Of a stretch of 64,000 nucleotides of DNA, positions 29,732 through 38,575 are shown piece by piece. Source of the DNA: Cytobacillus kochii (GTDB taxonomy: Bacteria; Bacillota; Bacilli; Bacillales; Cytobacillaceae). The DNA lies in NCBI RefSeq assembly GCF_020171845.1, contig NZ_JAIVAM010000008.1, positions 62,001 through 126,000 of the forward strand. Reading direction: 5' to 3'. The notes beneath the pieces were generated by a model. It was not told the DNA's origin, did no database searches, and was given only the letters and a program-made list of their open reading frames with translations. Position numbers and translations under genes: made by a program. Position 1 is the first letter of the stretch. The number at the start of each line of letters is the position of its first letter.

Positions 29732-30994
29732 ATGGATAAAGTAAAAAAGATTATAGCCTTGTTAGAAAATGGGTTACATGATGAGGCATTAGAAAAATAT
29801 AAAGAAATACTTTCTCATGGTACACATGAAGAAAGGTTTGTTTTAGCGGAAGAACTGATGCAATATGGGTTTCTAAAAGAGGCACACCAACTAATAGAGA
29901 GGCTGTTAGATGCCTACCCTGAGGAAGGCGAACTGCTTGTAATGAAAGCAGAAATCTTCATTGATCTAGGAAATGAAGAAGAAGCAGTGCTCGTATTAGA
30001 GCAAGTAAATCAACAAGATGCTAGTTATCCACAAGCCTTATTATTGTTGGCAGACTTATATCAGATGGAAGGTTTATATGAGGTAAGTGAAAGAAAGTTA
30101 TTAGATGCGAAAGCGATACTTCCCGAGGAGCCAATTATCGATTTTGCCTTAGGTGAGTTGAGTGCAGAACAAGGAAAATTTTTAGAAGCAGTTAAATTAT
30201 ATGAAAAAGTACTGACAAAAAAGGAGCTTATTGGCGGTGTAAACGTTAACCAAAGAATGGCTGAAAGTTTAAGTGCAGGGGGTGCTTTTGAAGAAGCATT
30301 GCCTTATTATGAAAAAGCGCTTGAAGAAAAGTTGGAAATACATACGCTATTTAGCTATGCATTCACAGCTTTACAAGCTGGTTATAATCAAGTAGCCATT
30401 GAGAAATTTAATGAGCTCAAAGAAATAGATCCAGAATTTCACTCGCTGTATTTACATCTCGCAAAGGCATATGAACGTGAAGAACAAGTTCAAGAAGCTT
30501 TAGCAACAGTAAAACTGGGAATTAAACAAGATGAATATAATAAAGAACTTTATTTTTATGGTGGTAAGCTAGCCTTGAAAATTCCAGATGAACAACTAGC
30601 AGTTGACCTCCTAAGAGAAGCGTTAGCGATTGATCCAGAATATATTGATGCTGCTATTGTGATTAATAAAGTTTTTATGAATAACGAGCGTTTCAATGAT
30701 GTAATTGAAATTGCAGAATTAATGCAAAGCGCAGAAGTGATTGATCCACAACTATTATGGGATGCAGCAAAAAGTTATCAAGAAATAGAAGAATATTCAC
30801 AGGCATTAAACAAATACAATGAAGCATATACTTATTTTAAACAGCAGCCGGATTTCTTGGCAGACTATGGATATTTTCTAATTGAAGAAGGAAAACGAAA
30901 GGAGGCTGCCGAACTTTTTAGTAAGCTTACTCGTTTGGAACCTCACAACGAAGAATATCAGGATATCCTGCAGCGGCTTTCAGATGAGTCGTAG
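29732..30994 (+). CDS. ypiA: TPR repeat protein YpiA
   Basis: A 420-residue acidic, all-helical protein built of about ten tetratricopeptide repeats, visible as alternating patterns such as EEALPYYEKALEEK, YNQVAIEKFNELKEIDPEF and QEALATVKLGIKQD. No catalytic residues. TPR proteins mediate protein contacts. In B. subtilis and Listeria the neighbouring YpiB/ReoY takes part in ClpCP-dependent control of MurA, so YpiA may belong to that pathway; this is inferred from adjacency. ATG at 29732 follows AAAGGATA. Confidence 0.92.
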   Translation: MDKVKKIIALLENGLHDEALEKYKEILSHGTHEERFVLAEELMQYGFLKEAHQLIERLLDAYPEEGELLVMKAEIFIDLGNEEEAVLVLEQVNQQDASYPQALLLLADLYQMEGLYEVSERKLLDAKAILPEEPIIDFALGELSAEQGKFLEAVKLYEKVLTKKELIGGVNVNQRMAESLSAGGAFEEALPYYEKALEEKLEIHTLFSYAFTALQAGYNQVAIEKFNELKEIDPEFHSLYLHLAKAYEREEQVQEALATVKLGIKQDEYNKELYFYGGKLALKIPDEQLAVDLLREALAIDPEYIDAAIVINKVFMNNERFNDVIEIAELMQSAEVIDPQLLWDAAKSYQEIEEYSQALNKYNEAYTYFKQQPDFLADYGYFLIEEGKRKEAAELFSKLTRLEPHNEEYQDILQRLSDES

Positions 30995-31071
30995 AGGTTT
31001 GCATCATCAGAAAGTCTACCTGAAGCTTAAGTGAAAAAAAAATTAAAGCTGCAGCAGAGGAGGGAATCAAA

Positions 31072-31614
31072 ATGACGGCCCCTGTATCTGTCAATGAAAA
31101 GAAAGACTTTATTCGTTGGTTTCTTAATCATTATCAGTTAAAAAGAAGAGAGTGTGTTTGGATTCTTAACTACTTAATGAGTCATGATCAATTAATGGAG
31201 AAGGTTCATTTTGTGGAACAGGCTCAGTATTGTCCGAGAGGATTAATTATGTCTACACATTGTGTCGATGAAGCGCCTTTTCGTTTTTACAAAGAGAATG
31301 TAATGACAACTGACGCAGAAAAGTCATTTCATGATATCCGCTTAAATAGAGAAGAAGATATATTTATTCAGTTGAACTTCCATGCTGCCAATAAAGCTCA
31401 TCAATATGCAGCGGTGTTAGAAGAAAATCCTTTTATGCCAAAGACATTAAGAATAAGTGAAAAAGACCGTATGATAGCTGAAAGATTCTTAACAGAGAGC
31501 TTAGCGCGTTTTCAAAAGGAAAAATTACTCAAAGAAATTGATGAGGCATTAGATAAACAAGATAAAGAAAGATTTATTCTATTAACAACGAAATTGAATA
31601 AACTTCAAACATAG
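31072..31614 (+). CDS. reoY: ReoY family protein (YpiB, UPF0302)
   Basis: A 180-residue soluble protein of the UPF0302 family. In Listeria, ReoY works with ReoM to deliver MurA, the first committed enzyme of peptidoglycan synthesis, to the ClpCP protease; the B. subtilis counterpart is YpiB. Family features seen: [26 protein letters not shown] (in parts; residues about 15-40), the central SADEAPFRF-like [12 protein letters not shown], and a charged helical tail. ATG at 31072 follows GAGGAGGG. It lies between ypiA and ypiF as in B. subtilis. Confidence 0.93.
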   Translation: MTAPVSVNEKKDFIRWFLNHYQLKRRECVWILNYLMSHDQLMEKVHFVEQAQYCPRGLIMSTHCVDEAPFRFYKENVMTTDAEKSFHDIRLNREEDIFIQLNFHAANKAHQYAAVLEENPFMPKTLRISEKDRMIAERFLTESLARFQKEKLLKEIDEALDKQDKERFILLTTKLNKLQT

Positions 31615-31640
31615 GTTTTTATTTATAGAAAAGTACAGAC

Positions 31641-31688
31641 AAAAAAGATATGCTTCCTATTTTTTTAAGGGAGTCATATCTTTTTTTT
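31641..31688 (+). terminator. Intrinsic terminator after reoY
   Basis: AAAAAAGATATG with CTTCCT pairs with AGGGAG and CATATCTTTTTTTT, giving a long stem and an eight-T tail about 30 bases after the stop. Between here and the ypiF promoter (31689-31952) I see no gene. Confidence 0.88.
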
Positions 31689-31952
31689 GATTTCATTATA
31701 TGTTGAGACGGAAGAGGATGAAATGAAAACAGGGGGCATATGATTCTTGTGAAAGCGAATAGGGAAGTCCCAATATAGCACACCAAGCTTTTAGAGTTTA
31801 ATTCTACCACATTAAGAGTTTTAAAGTTTTAATTAAAATAATGGGCGTGACGAACCTTAGGAATATTAATAATACCTATACCATCTTCGTCTAAGTATAA
31901 AAAATATATTTAATGAATTCTGAAATGTTCAAAAAATAGACACTGTTGCCTT

Positions 31953-31981
31953 TTGATAGAAGGTCATTTCCGTGGTATGAT
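31953..31981 (+). promoter_or_regulatory. Sigma-A promoter of ypiF
   Basis: TTGATA and TATGAT separated by 17 bases, with TG one base before the -10 (extended). The start point would be about 30 bases before the ypiF start. Confidence 0.7.
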
Positions 31982-32018
31982 AAATAAGGAATATTAAGGC
32001 GTAATTGGAGTGATTAGG

Positions 32019-32483
32019 ATGAAGTGGCATACACAGGATATACAATTGTTTTTGAAAGAAAGAGATTATATTGATACAGTCATACTTCCTCTTTATCCGG
32101 TATCTTTTGCAGATGATATCCAGCAAACAGTGGCAATGACCGAATTTATTAACCTCTTATCTGGGCAACTTGAAAAGCAATTCAAAGGCAGAATTCTTAT
32201 GTTACCAGGAATGAGCTATCTAAAGACCATTTCTGAGGAGAAACGGCTTGCAGATTTAATAGAATGGGAAAAAGAATTAATTTCTCAAGATTTTAAACAT
32301 ATTTTTTACATAACTTCTGATAGTGATTGGAAAACTGTAGAAGAACAGTTAGATGGAGGGTTAATTTGGATGCCTTCAATTCCGCTAGATAACATGGATG
32401 ATCAGTACAAGCTTTCAATTTTAGAAGATCAGGTAAAACAATTACTGAATGTATTTGTGAAGAAATGGCAGAATAATGATTGA
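32019..32483 (+). CDS. ypiF: DUF2487 family protein YpiF
   Basis: A 154-residue soluble protein immediately upstream of the qcr genes, as in B. subtilis. It starts MKWHTQDIQLFLKERDYIDT. No enzymatic motif visible; alternating hydrophobic strands and helices suggest a compact alpha/beta fold. ATG at 32019 has TTGGAG at 32005-32010; an in-frame GTG at 32010 overlaps this site. Possibly linked to cytochrome bc complex formation by context only. Confidence 0.85.
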   Translation: MKWHTQDIQLFLKERDYIDTVILPLYPVSFADDIQQTVAMTEFINLLSGQLEKQFKGRILMLPGMSYLKTISEEKRLADLIEWEKELISQDFKHIFYITSDSDWKTVEEQLDGGLIWMPSIPLDNMDDQYKLSILEDQVKQLLNVFVKKWQNND

Positions 32484-32530
32484 AGAGTCACATAAATCTC
32501 ATAGTTGTGATGATTCAGTGAAGGATTATA

Positions 32531-32559
32531 TTGACCTTCCATAAAGATTGATATATCAT
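32531..32559 (+). promoter_or_regulatory. Sigma-A promoter of qcrABC
   Basis: TTGACC and TATCAT separated by 17 bases, about 75 bases before the qcrA start. Confidence 0.6.
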
Positions 32560-32632
32560 TGGTATGTCCTAGTTTTATATTGTGTTGAACTTTGTCCGTT
32601 GGACTTAACTTCATAATAGAGGGGGGAAAAGT

Positions 32633-33130
32633 ATGAGCAAAAATCGTGTGACAAGACGTCAATTCCTTAATTACACACTCACAGGTGTAGGCGGGTTCAT
32701 GGCAGCAGGAATGTTGTTACCTATGGTGCGGTTTGCAGTAGATCCGGTCCTACAAAAGAAAGGTGAAAGCGATTTTATTGCAACAAATCAGAAGGTTGCT
32801 GACCTAACAACAGAGCCTACTAGGGTTGACTATTCGTTTGAACAACAAGATGGCTGGTATTCTTCGGAAGAAACTGGAACTGCATGGGTTTACAAAGATG
32901 AGAATGATAAAGTTGTCGCATTATCACCTGTATGTAAACATTTAGGTTGTACAGTTAACTGGAATGGAGATAAGGCAAATGAAAATCATTTCTATTGTCC
33001 TTGTCACGGAGGTCTTTATACAAAAGATGGTACAAATGTTCCAGGTACACCACCAATTGCAGCACTTGATGTTTTTCCAACAAAAGAAGTAGATGGGTTC
33101 TTACACTTAGGTAAGGCAGAACCGCGATAA
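32633..33130 (+). CDS. qcrA: Menaquinol:cytochrome c reductase Rieske iron-sulfur subunit
   Basis: Rieske protein of the cytochrome bc complex. The 165-residue protein has an N-terminal twin-arginine signal anchor (TRRQFLNYTL, then a hydrophobic segment about 15-35) and the [2Fe-2S] ligand motifs CKHLGC (about residue 103-108) and CPCHGG (about 123-128), followed by the PGTPP turn. ATG at 32633 follows AGGGGGG. First gene of the qcrABC operon. Confidence 0.98.
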   Translation: MSKNRVTRRQFLNYTLTGVGGFMAAGMLLPMVRFAVDPVLQKKGESDFIATNQKVADLTTEPTRVDYSFEQQDGWYSSEETGTAWVYKDENDKVVALSPVCKHLGCTVNWNGDKANENHFYCPCHGGLYTKDGTNVPGTPPIAALDVFPTKEVDGFLHLGKAEPR

Positions 33131-33143
33131 GGAGGCGTAATCA

Positions 33144-33818
33144 TTGTTCAATAAAATTTATGATTGGGTTGATGAACGTTTGGATATTACGCCAATTTGG
33201 CGAGATATTGCTGACCATGAAGTACCTGAGCATGTAAACCCAGCGCATCACTTTTCGGCGTTTGTTTACTGCTTCGGAGGTCTAACGTTCTTTGTAACTG
33301 TCATTCAAATCTTGTCTGGAATGTTCTTAACGATGTACTATGTTCCAGATATCAAAAATGCTTGGGAGTCTGTGTATTATTTACAAAACCATGTAGCATT
33401 CGGACAAATTGTTCGTGGCATGCATCACTGGGGAGCTAGCTTAGTTATTGTTATGATGTTTTTACATACTTTACGCGTATTCTTCCAAGGTGCTTACAAA
33501 AAACCACGTGAATTAAACTGGCTCGTTGGAGTAGGAATATTCTTTGTAATGTTAGCACTTGGATTAACAGGCTATCTATTACCATGGGATATGAAAGCTT
33601 TATTTGCAACAAAAGTTACCATTCAAATTGTCGAATCAACTCCATTTATTGGTGAAATGTTAAAAACACTTATTGCTGGGGACGCATCTATTGTCGGAGC
33701 TCAAACGATAACACGATTCTTCGCCATTCACGTTTTCTTCCTACCAGCAGTATTATTTGGCTTAATGGCTGCTCACTTTATTATGATTCGTAAACAAGGT
33801 ATTTCTGGTCCATTGTAA
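33144..33818 (+). CDS. qcrB: Menaquinol:cytochrome c reductase cytochrome b subunit
   Basis: Cytochrome b6-type membrane subunit with four transmembrane helices. The 224-residue protein contains the heme-ligand histidines in RGMHHWGASLVIVMMFLHTLRVFF (in parts: MHHWGASL and FLHTLRVFF, about 93-112) and in the AIHVFFLP helix (about 198), and ends ISGPL. TTG at 33144 is the start, with AAGGAGGCG; the length equals B. subtilis QcrB. Confidence 0.97.
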   Translation: MFNKIYDWVDERLDITPIWRDIADHEVPEHVNPAHHFSAFVYCFGGLTFFVTVIQILSGMFLTMYYVPDIKNAWESVYYLQNHVAFGQIVRGMHHWGASLVIVMMFLHTLRVFFQGAYKKPRELNWLVGVGIFFVMLALGLTGYLLPWDMKALFATKVTIQIVESTPFIGEMLKTLIAGDASIVGAQTITRFFAIHVFFLPAVLFGLMAAHFIMIRKQGISGPL

Positions 33819-33854
33819 AATGAAATCTTCTATTAAAAGGAGGGGAATTATTAC

Positions 33855-34622
33855 ATGCATCGCGGAAAAGGAATGAAATTCGTAGGTGATTCCCGTATAT
33901 CTGCTGAACGTAAGACTTTCATTCCGAAAGATTATTCGGAATATCCAGGCAAAACAGAAGCTTTCTGGCCAAACTTCTTACTAAAAGAATGGATGGTAGG
34001 AGCCGTTTTCCTAGTAGGTTTCTTATGTTTAACAATTGCGCACGAACCACCGCTTGAAAAAATCGCGGATCCGAGTGATACAGCTTATATTCCGCTACCA
34101 GACTGGTATTTCTTATTCTTATATCAATTGCTAAAATACACATATGCATCAGGACCATATAATGTTATTGGTGCATTTATTATTCCAGGATTAGTATTTG
34201 GTGCACTTGCATTGGCGCCATTTATCGATCGCGGTCCTGAACGTAGACCATCAAAACGTCCTTTTGCCACAGGTTTTATGTTACTTGCATTGGCGGGGGT
34301 TACCTTCCTAACATGGGAATCAGTTGCTCACCATGACTGGGAGGCTGCAGCAGAACAAGGAAAAATCGTCGCAGATGCTGAAGTCGATACCGAGGCAGAG
34401 GGGTATAAGCTCATGGAAGCGAATACTTGTTTAACTTGCCACGGTAATGAATTGCAAGGTGGTGCAGGTGCACCTGCTTTAATCGATGTTGAATTATCAC
34501 CTGAAGAGATTAAAGATGTGATTCAAAACGGCCGTGGAGCTATGCCAGCAGGTATATTCACAGGTAGTGATGAAGAACTTGATAAAGTGGTCGAATTTAT
34601 CGACAGTATAGAATCTGAATAA
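33855..34622 (+). CDS. qcrC: Menaquinol:cytochrome c reductase cytochrome b/c subunit
   Basis: A fusion of the subunit IV part of cytochrome b (three transmembrane helices, about residues 45-165) with a C-terminal cytochrome c domain carrying the heme attachment site CLTCHG (about residue 194-199) and the axial ligand in RGAMPAG. The 255-residue length is typical of Bacillus. ATG at 33855 follows AAGGAGGGG. It ends the operon before a terminator. Confidence 0.97.
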   Translation: MHRGKGMKFVGDSRISAERKTFIPKDYSEYPGKTEAFWPNFLLKEWMVGAVFLVGFLCLTIAHEPPLEKIADPSDTAYIPLPDWYFLFLYQLLKYTYASGPYNVIGAFIIPGLVFGALALAPFIDRGPERRPSKRPFATGFMLLALAGVTFLTWESVAHHDWEAAAEQGKIVADAEVDTEAEGYKLMEANTCLTCHGNELQGGAGAPALIDVELSPEEIKDVIQNGRGAMPAGIFTGSDEELDKVVEFIDSIESE

Positions 34623-34627
34623 AGTGA

Positions 34628-34663
34628 AAAAGAAGCTGACCAGCAGTTGTCAGCTTCTTTTCG
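34628..34663 (+). terminator. Intrinsic terminator after qcrC
   Basis: A perfect 13-bp stem (AAAAGAAGCTGAC with GTCAGCTTCTTTT) around CAGCAGTT; the right arm supplies the T run. Confidence 0.92.
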
Positions 34664-34697
34664 TATCGTACATAAAAAGTAGTAAGTGAGGTAGTCT

Positions 34698-35303
34698 ATG
34701 AAACAAATATATACGATATTGGGTAATCGAAGCTTTTTAATTCTTCTCTTAATCATCAATATTGCCGGGACTGTATATGGTTACGATTGGTATATGTGGC
34801 AATTAGTTGATACACCAGCAATATTCCTTCCATTTGTTCCTGATAGTCCAACTGCTAGTTTGTTTTTCGTTATTGTTCTTATTGCTTTTTTATTAGGTAG
34901 AAATTGGCCTATTTTTGAAGCGCTCGCAATTGTTACACTTGTGAAATACGGTATCTGGGCAGTTGTGATGAATTTACTTGTGTTCCAAGTGACAGGTGAA
35001 GTGGAGATAACGGCACTCATGCTTATTGTTTCCCATGGTGCTATGGCTGTACAAGGTGTGCTCTATGCCCCTTTTTATCGCATAAAAGCTTGGCATCTTA
35101 TAATTGCTGCTATTTGGACTTTGCATAATGATGTGATTGACTACGTTTTCTTTATGTTACCGAGATATTCTGTACTTAATGAATATATTCCGCAAATCGG
35201 TTATTTTACTTTCTGGCTTAGCCTATTTTCTTTAGGTCTGACCTATCTATTATGTATTCGAAAAGGGCGATATCAGCTGAAAATGCCCTCCATTCATCAA
35301 TAA
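34698..35303 (+). CDS. ypjA: DUF1405 membrane protein YpjA
   Basis: A 201-residue integral membrane protein with about five or six transmembrane helices (for example SFLILLLIINIAGTVYGY, ASLFFVIVLIAFLLG, and IGYFTFWLSLFSLGLTYLL). It follows qcrC as in B. subtilis. The function is unknown. ATG at 34698 is preceded by GTGAGGTAG. A GAACTTCCA/TGGAAGTTC hairpin at 35359-35381 lies about 55 bases after the stop but lacks a T tract. Confidence 0.88.
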   Translation: MKQIYTILGNRSFLILLLIINIAGTVYGYDWYMWQLVDTPAIFLPFVPDSPTASLFFVIVLIAFLLGRNWPIFEALAIVTLVKYGIWAVVMNLLVFQVTGEVEITALMLIVSHGAMAVQGVLYAPFYRIKAWHLIIAAIWTLHNDVIDYVFFMLPRYSVLNEYIPQIGYFTFWLSLFSLGLTYLLCIRKGRYQLKMPSIHQ

Positions 35304-35358
35304 CCTTTTATCAATAGGTTATGTTAAAAATTAATGTTGATAGTTATAGAAAACAAAG

Positions 35359-35381
35359 GAACTTCCAAGTAATGGAAGTTC
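35359..35381 (+). repeat. 9-bp perfect hairpin after ypjA
   Basis: GAACTTCCA pairs perfectly with TGGAAGTTC around AGTAA. No T tract follows on the plus strand. The related sequence AGAACTTCCATATAGAAGT occurs at about 36490, so the two similar elements bracket the accessory patch with the membrane gene and the transposase remnant. Confidence 0.5.
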
Positions 35382-35447
35382 TATTGCTTAATGTTTGCTT
35401 CTTCTATTATCCCAACCGTTAATTAAACACTTGTTACCTTGTTAATT

Positions 35448-35747
35448 CTAAAAAAAATTCATAACGAAAGGGTATATGTATAGTAAAGTGAGAATAAAAA
35501 AAGCAATCAAGCCTATTACGGATATTAAAAACACCCAAACTTTTTTTATCCTTAACTGTACATAAGCAGATACCAACACAAGAAACATAAAAATACAAAT
35601 CAATGAACCCCAACCCCAATTATAAATTGCGGCTCGGTCTGGGTCTGGTGCAGCAATGCTAAACATTGGACCTATACCAATAAGAGCTACGAATATGAAT
35701 ATTAATACGTGTACCAAATATACTGCTGACCTAAACAATGAAACCAC
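35448..35747 (-). CDS. Small membrane protein, unknown function
   Basis: A 99-residue reverse-strand frame with three clear transmembrane segments (about residues 8-29, 45-65 and 70-94) separated by a short DPDRAAIYNWGWG loop. The start could be GTG at 35747 with GGAGAG upstream, or an internal TTG at 35738 with TAGGTGG. I do not recognise a family. The hydrophobic pattern and ribosome site make it more likely real than chance, but it is not part of the conserved gene order and lies next to a transposase remnant. Confidence 0.5.
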   Translation of the reverse strand: MVSLFRSAVYLVHVLIFIFVALIGIGPMFSIAAPDPDRAAIYNWGWGSLICIFMFLVLVSAYVQLRIKKVWVFLISVIGLIAFFILTLLYIYPFVMNFF

Positions 35748-35841
35748 CTACTCTCTCCAGTCTCAATTATTAGTAAAAACAATCCTTTCTCCCTTAATTG
35801 GCCGTTTGCCGAATGAAAATAATTTCTATATCGTGAATTAC

Positions 35842-36402
35842 TTAACTTGAATGTACATTGTTTTGATACTGTATGCTTTCTAAGACTTGAAACCAAGTGA
35901 GATAATTTTCTAAATATTTGGTTGCCACACCGTTAAAACGTTGTATCAACCTTTTAGCATTTCTTGATAATTGTTTACGTTCTGAATGTGATAAAGACCT
36001 TTTGTGCGTACTTTTCCATCTGATTTGAATTGATATATTTCCATTCCCTTTTCATTCGCGTAAACTTTAAAAGCTCTCCAGGCATCAGTACATCATACAT
36101 TACCTTTTGAAAGCTTATGCCCAATTGCTTTATCTAAATTCCCTTTGGTTATTCTACCCATACCCAATGTACGTGATAATTGCTAGTTTATCACGATCTG
36201 TTGCGACTAGAACACATACTTGTTCTTTGCTTATGCCACGTTTCTTTGCAGCACCACCACGCTTACGAGGCTGTCTTCCTTTTATCTCCTTAGATGATGC
36301 AGTAAGTTTTTCAATTAGGTATTCTCTTAATCGGTGTTTCTCAGCTGGATTTAGTTTATGAATTGCTTTTAAAATATCAGTTACCTTCACATTCATCACC
36401 AA
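35842..36402 (-). pseudogene. Decayed IS1595-family transposase
   Basis: Reading the minus strand from ATG at 36402: an N-terminal helical region (NVKVTDILKAIHKLNPAEKH), then directly KGRQPRKRGGAAKKRGISKEQVCVLVATDRD, the middle of an ISXO2-like transposase. A stop at 36154-36156 with a frame change is followed by GRITKGNLDKAIGHKL, an in-frame TGA at 36093-36095, CTDAWRAF, GLYHIQNVN, a further frame change near 35950, and the family end RFNGVATKYLENYLTWFQVLE to TAA at 35842. The zinc-ribbon and first catalytic Asp region between the N-terminus and KGRQP is missing. It is thus internally deleted and broken by two frameshifts and a stop. I could not define terminal inverted repeats. Confidence 0.88.
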
Positions 36403-36651
36403 CCTCGCTATTCATAGCTTATTCATAGCCTGTTTGTTCGATTATAACGAATATCAACAACAAAGATTAACATAGCCTATCAATAGAAAAATAAAGTTAG
36501 AACTTCCATATAGAAGTCTTCTAGCTTTATTTCCTCATTATTGCCAATATTGCTTCTAGTGTTTCGTAGATAAATCTATTGATTAATGGTCTAACCTTGT
36601 CCACATCGTCATACAATGCTATTAGCAATCCGATAAGGAGGACAGGTACGT

Positions 36652-37443
36652 ATGAAATGGAGAGTTGTGGCTATTATTTTAGTTATTGCACTCATTTTCC
36701 CTTACATGATAGTAGCAGAGACAGAAAATGACGATGGCATGATGAATCAATTGGATCTATTATCAGATGAAGTTCTACACTTGGTTAAAGCGCAAAAATA
36801 TGAAGAGGCTAGTAGAATGTTGAATTATTTCACAGACCAATTTGTATTGGCTACAAGCACATCAACTGCGATGACGAGGGAAAGTTTGAGAACTGTCACA
36901 TCTGTTCACCAAGAAGTAGTTGAAGAAATAAAGAAAGAACAAAGCTCGTATGAGTCGAAAGTACAAAAAGCAACCAAACTTCGGATATTAATGGACGCCC
37001 TATCTCCTGCAAAAGAACCGATGTGGCATGAAATGAAAGGACCGATGTTAAGTACACTTGGGGAAGTAAGGGAGTCAATAGAAGCGGGTGATAGCGAGAG
37101 CTTTCATACACAGTACAATACCTTTCTCTCTCTTTATGATACAATTTACCCTTCATTAAAATTGGAAGTAGAGCCAGCAACTATTCAACAATTGCATACA
37201 CGCATTCAATATATTGATCAATATCGTCGAGATGTAATGGTGAAAGAAGAAGGTAAAAGGGAACTAGAATTATTGAATAGTGAGCTAGAAGATATTTTCG
37301 ATACAATAACAGATGATGAAGCTGATCCATCACTTTGGTGGGTAATTATTTCAACTGGAAGTATTATTATATTAACGCTTTCGTATGTCGGTTTTAAAAA
37401 ATATAAGGGCGGAAAGAAAAAAGAAAAAAATCCAGAGAGCTAA
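36652..37443 (+). CDS. ypjB: Sporulation protein YpjB
   Basis: A 263-residue protein with an N-terminal signal or anchor (about 4-21), a mostly helical external domain and a C-terminal transmembrane segment (about 228-250, WWVIISTGSIIILTLSYVGF) followed by a lysine-rich tail. This is the layout of the spore-former family YpjB, whose molecular role is unknown. ATG at 36652 follows AAGGAGGAC. Neighbours match B. subtilis apart from the transposase remnant upstream. Confidence 0.9.
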   Translation: MKWRVVAIILVIALIFPYMIVAETENDDGMMNQLDLLSDEVLHLVKAQKYEEASRMLNYFTDQFVLATSTSTAMTRESLRTVTSVHQEVVEEIKKEQSSYESKVQKATKLRILMDALSPAKEPMWHEMKGPMLSTLGEVRESIEAGDSESFHTQYNTFLSLYDTIYPSLKLEVEPATIQQLHTRIQYIDQYRRDVMVKEEGKRELELLNSELEDIFDTITDDEADPSLWWVIISTGSIIILTLSYVGFKKYKGGKKKEKNPES

Positions 37444-37831
37444 GGCTAAACGCTTGAATTGTCTTATAAGAAAAAGGTAAAATGAAATCAAAGCATAAAC
37501 ATGATAAGCTTTTCCTTAAGGTAGATTAAAGAAGGAAAAGGCAATGGGAGAATGAGATGGCAGGAAAAATGGACTTTCATCTTGAGGCATCTAGAGACGA
37601 AGCTACCCATTTTTTTTTGAATTGTTTGTAAGCAAGAATGTACCAATTATCAAGTTTTTTTTAGAAACAAGCATCCATGTAAAGTCGTGTTTTCACTATT
37701 TACAAAGCCATTCTGTCATACTGAGTGACTAACTAAAAGCTTTTAGCTTAGTATGTGAATATTTCTTCCAGTGTTTGTCTACATGATGCACATGTAGATG
37801 AGAAGCTTATACTTTATTAGGAGGTTCACCT
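37444..37831 (+). promoter_or_regulatory. Intergenic region with two strong hairpins before the YugP-type gene
   Basis: No gene is visible. AAAATGG at about 37568 can pair with CCATTTT before a T8-9 run near 37610, a possible terminator for ypjB with a long loop. CATACT (37717-37722) pairs with AGTATG (37750-37755) and encloses the perfect 14-base palindrome CTAAAAGCTTTTAG (37733-37746). Immediately downstream TCTACATG (37778-37785) pairs with CATGTAGA (37791-37798) around ATGCA. The next gene starts at 37832. Confidence 0.5.
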
Positions 37832-38509
37832 ATGTCGTTTTTGATTTACTTTATCATTATTATGATTGTCCCGATTGCTATTCAAATGTACTTGAAGAAG
37901 ACGTATAAGAAACATTTACAAATATCTACTTCTTCAAATATGACTGGAGCAGAAGCGGCTAGAAAAGTTTTAGATGAAAATGGGCTTTATAATGTCTCTA
38001 TCGAACCAGTAAAGGGGCAACTTTCAGACCATTATGATCCGAGGGATAAGACCGTGAGATTATCTGAGGATAATTATTATGGATCTTCCATTGCTTCCGT
38101 ATCAGTGGCGACACACGAAGTGGGTCATGCCATTCAAGATGCTGAAGACTACGCTTTCTTACGCTTTAGACATGCGCTTGTTCCAGTTGCAAACATTGGC
38201 TCTAACTTATCCTTCTTTTTCATCTTAGGAGGATTGTTGTTTCAATTTACTGGTATGATGTTACTTGGTATCATTTTCTTTGCTGCAGCGGTATTATTCC
38301 AGGTAATTACATTACCGGTTGAGTTTAACGCCTCATCTAGAGCACTCAATGTTATGGTAAGCTCGGGTGTGATTAGAAATGATGAAGAGTCTGGCGCTAA
38401 AAAGGTATTAAATGCAGCAGCTCTAACTTATGTAGCGGCAACAGTTATCGCTGTTATGGAATTACTGCGTTTTGTTCTTGCTTTTATTGGCATGAACAAT
38501 GATGATTAA
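37832..38509 (+). CDS. Zinc metallopeptidase, YugP family
   Basis: A 225-residue membrane protein with the zinc protease motif HEVGH in VATHEVGHAIQDAE (about residue 93-97). It has an N-terminal transmembrane helix (about 3-20) and further helices at about 122-165 and 190-220. The family (Pfam Zn_peptidase_2) has unknown substrates, presumably membrane-linked proteins. ATG at 37832 follows AGGAGG. In B. subtilis yugP lies elsewhere, so its position here differs. Two hairpins upstream may regulate it. Confidence 0.88.
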   Translation: MSFLIYFIIIMIVPIAIQMYLKKTYKKHLQISTSSNMTGAEAARKVLDENGLYNVSIEPVKGQLSDHYDPRDKTVRLSEDNYYGSSIASVSVATHEVGHAIQDAEDYAFLRFRHALVPVANIGSNLSFFFILGGLLFQFTGMMLLGIIFFAAAVLFQVITLPVEFNASSRALNVMVSSGVIRNDEESGAKKVLNAAALTYVAATVIAVMELLRFVLAFIGMNNDD

Positions 38510-38524
38510 TAAATTTTAAAATGT

Positions 38525-38558
38525 AAAAGCAACTGCTCACTTGAGGTAGTTGCTTTTT
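38525..38558. terminator. Bidirectional terminator between convergent genes
   Basis: AAAAGCAACT pairs with AGTTGCTTTTT (small internal bulge) with A's on one side and T's on the other. It lies between the forward peptidase gene and the reverse YitT gene. Confidence 0.85.
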
Positions 38559-38575
38559 GTTAGTTTTTAGTAATC

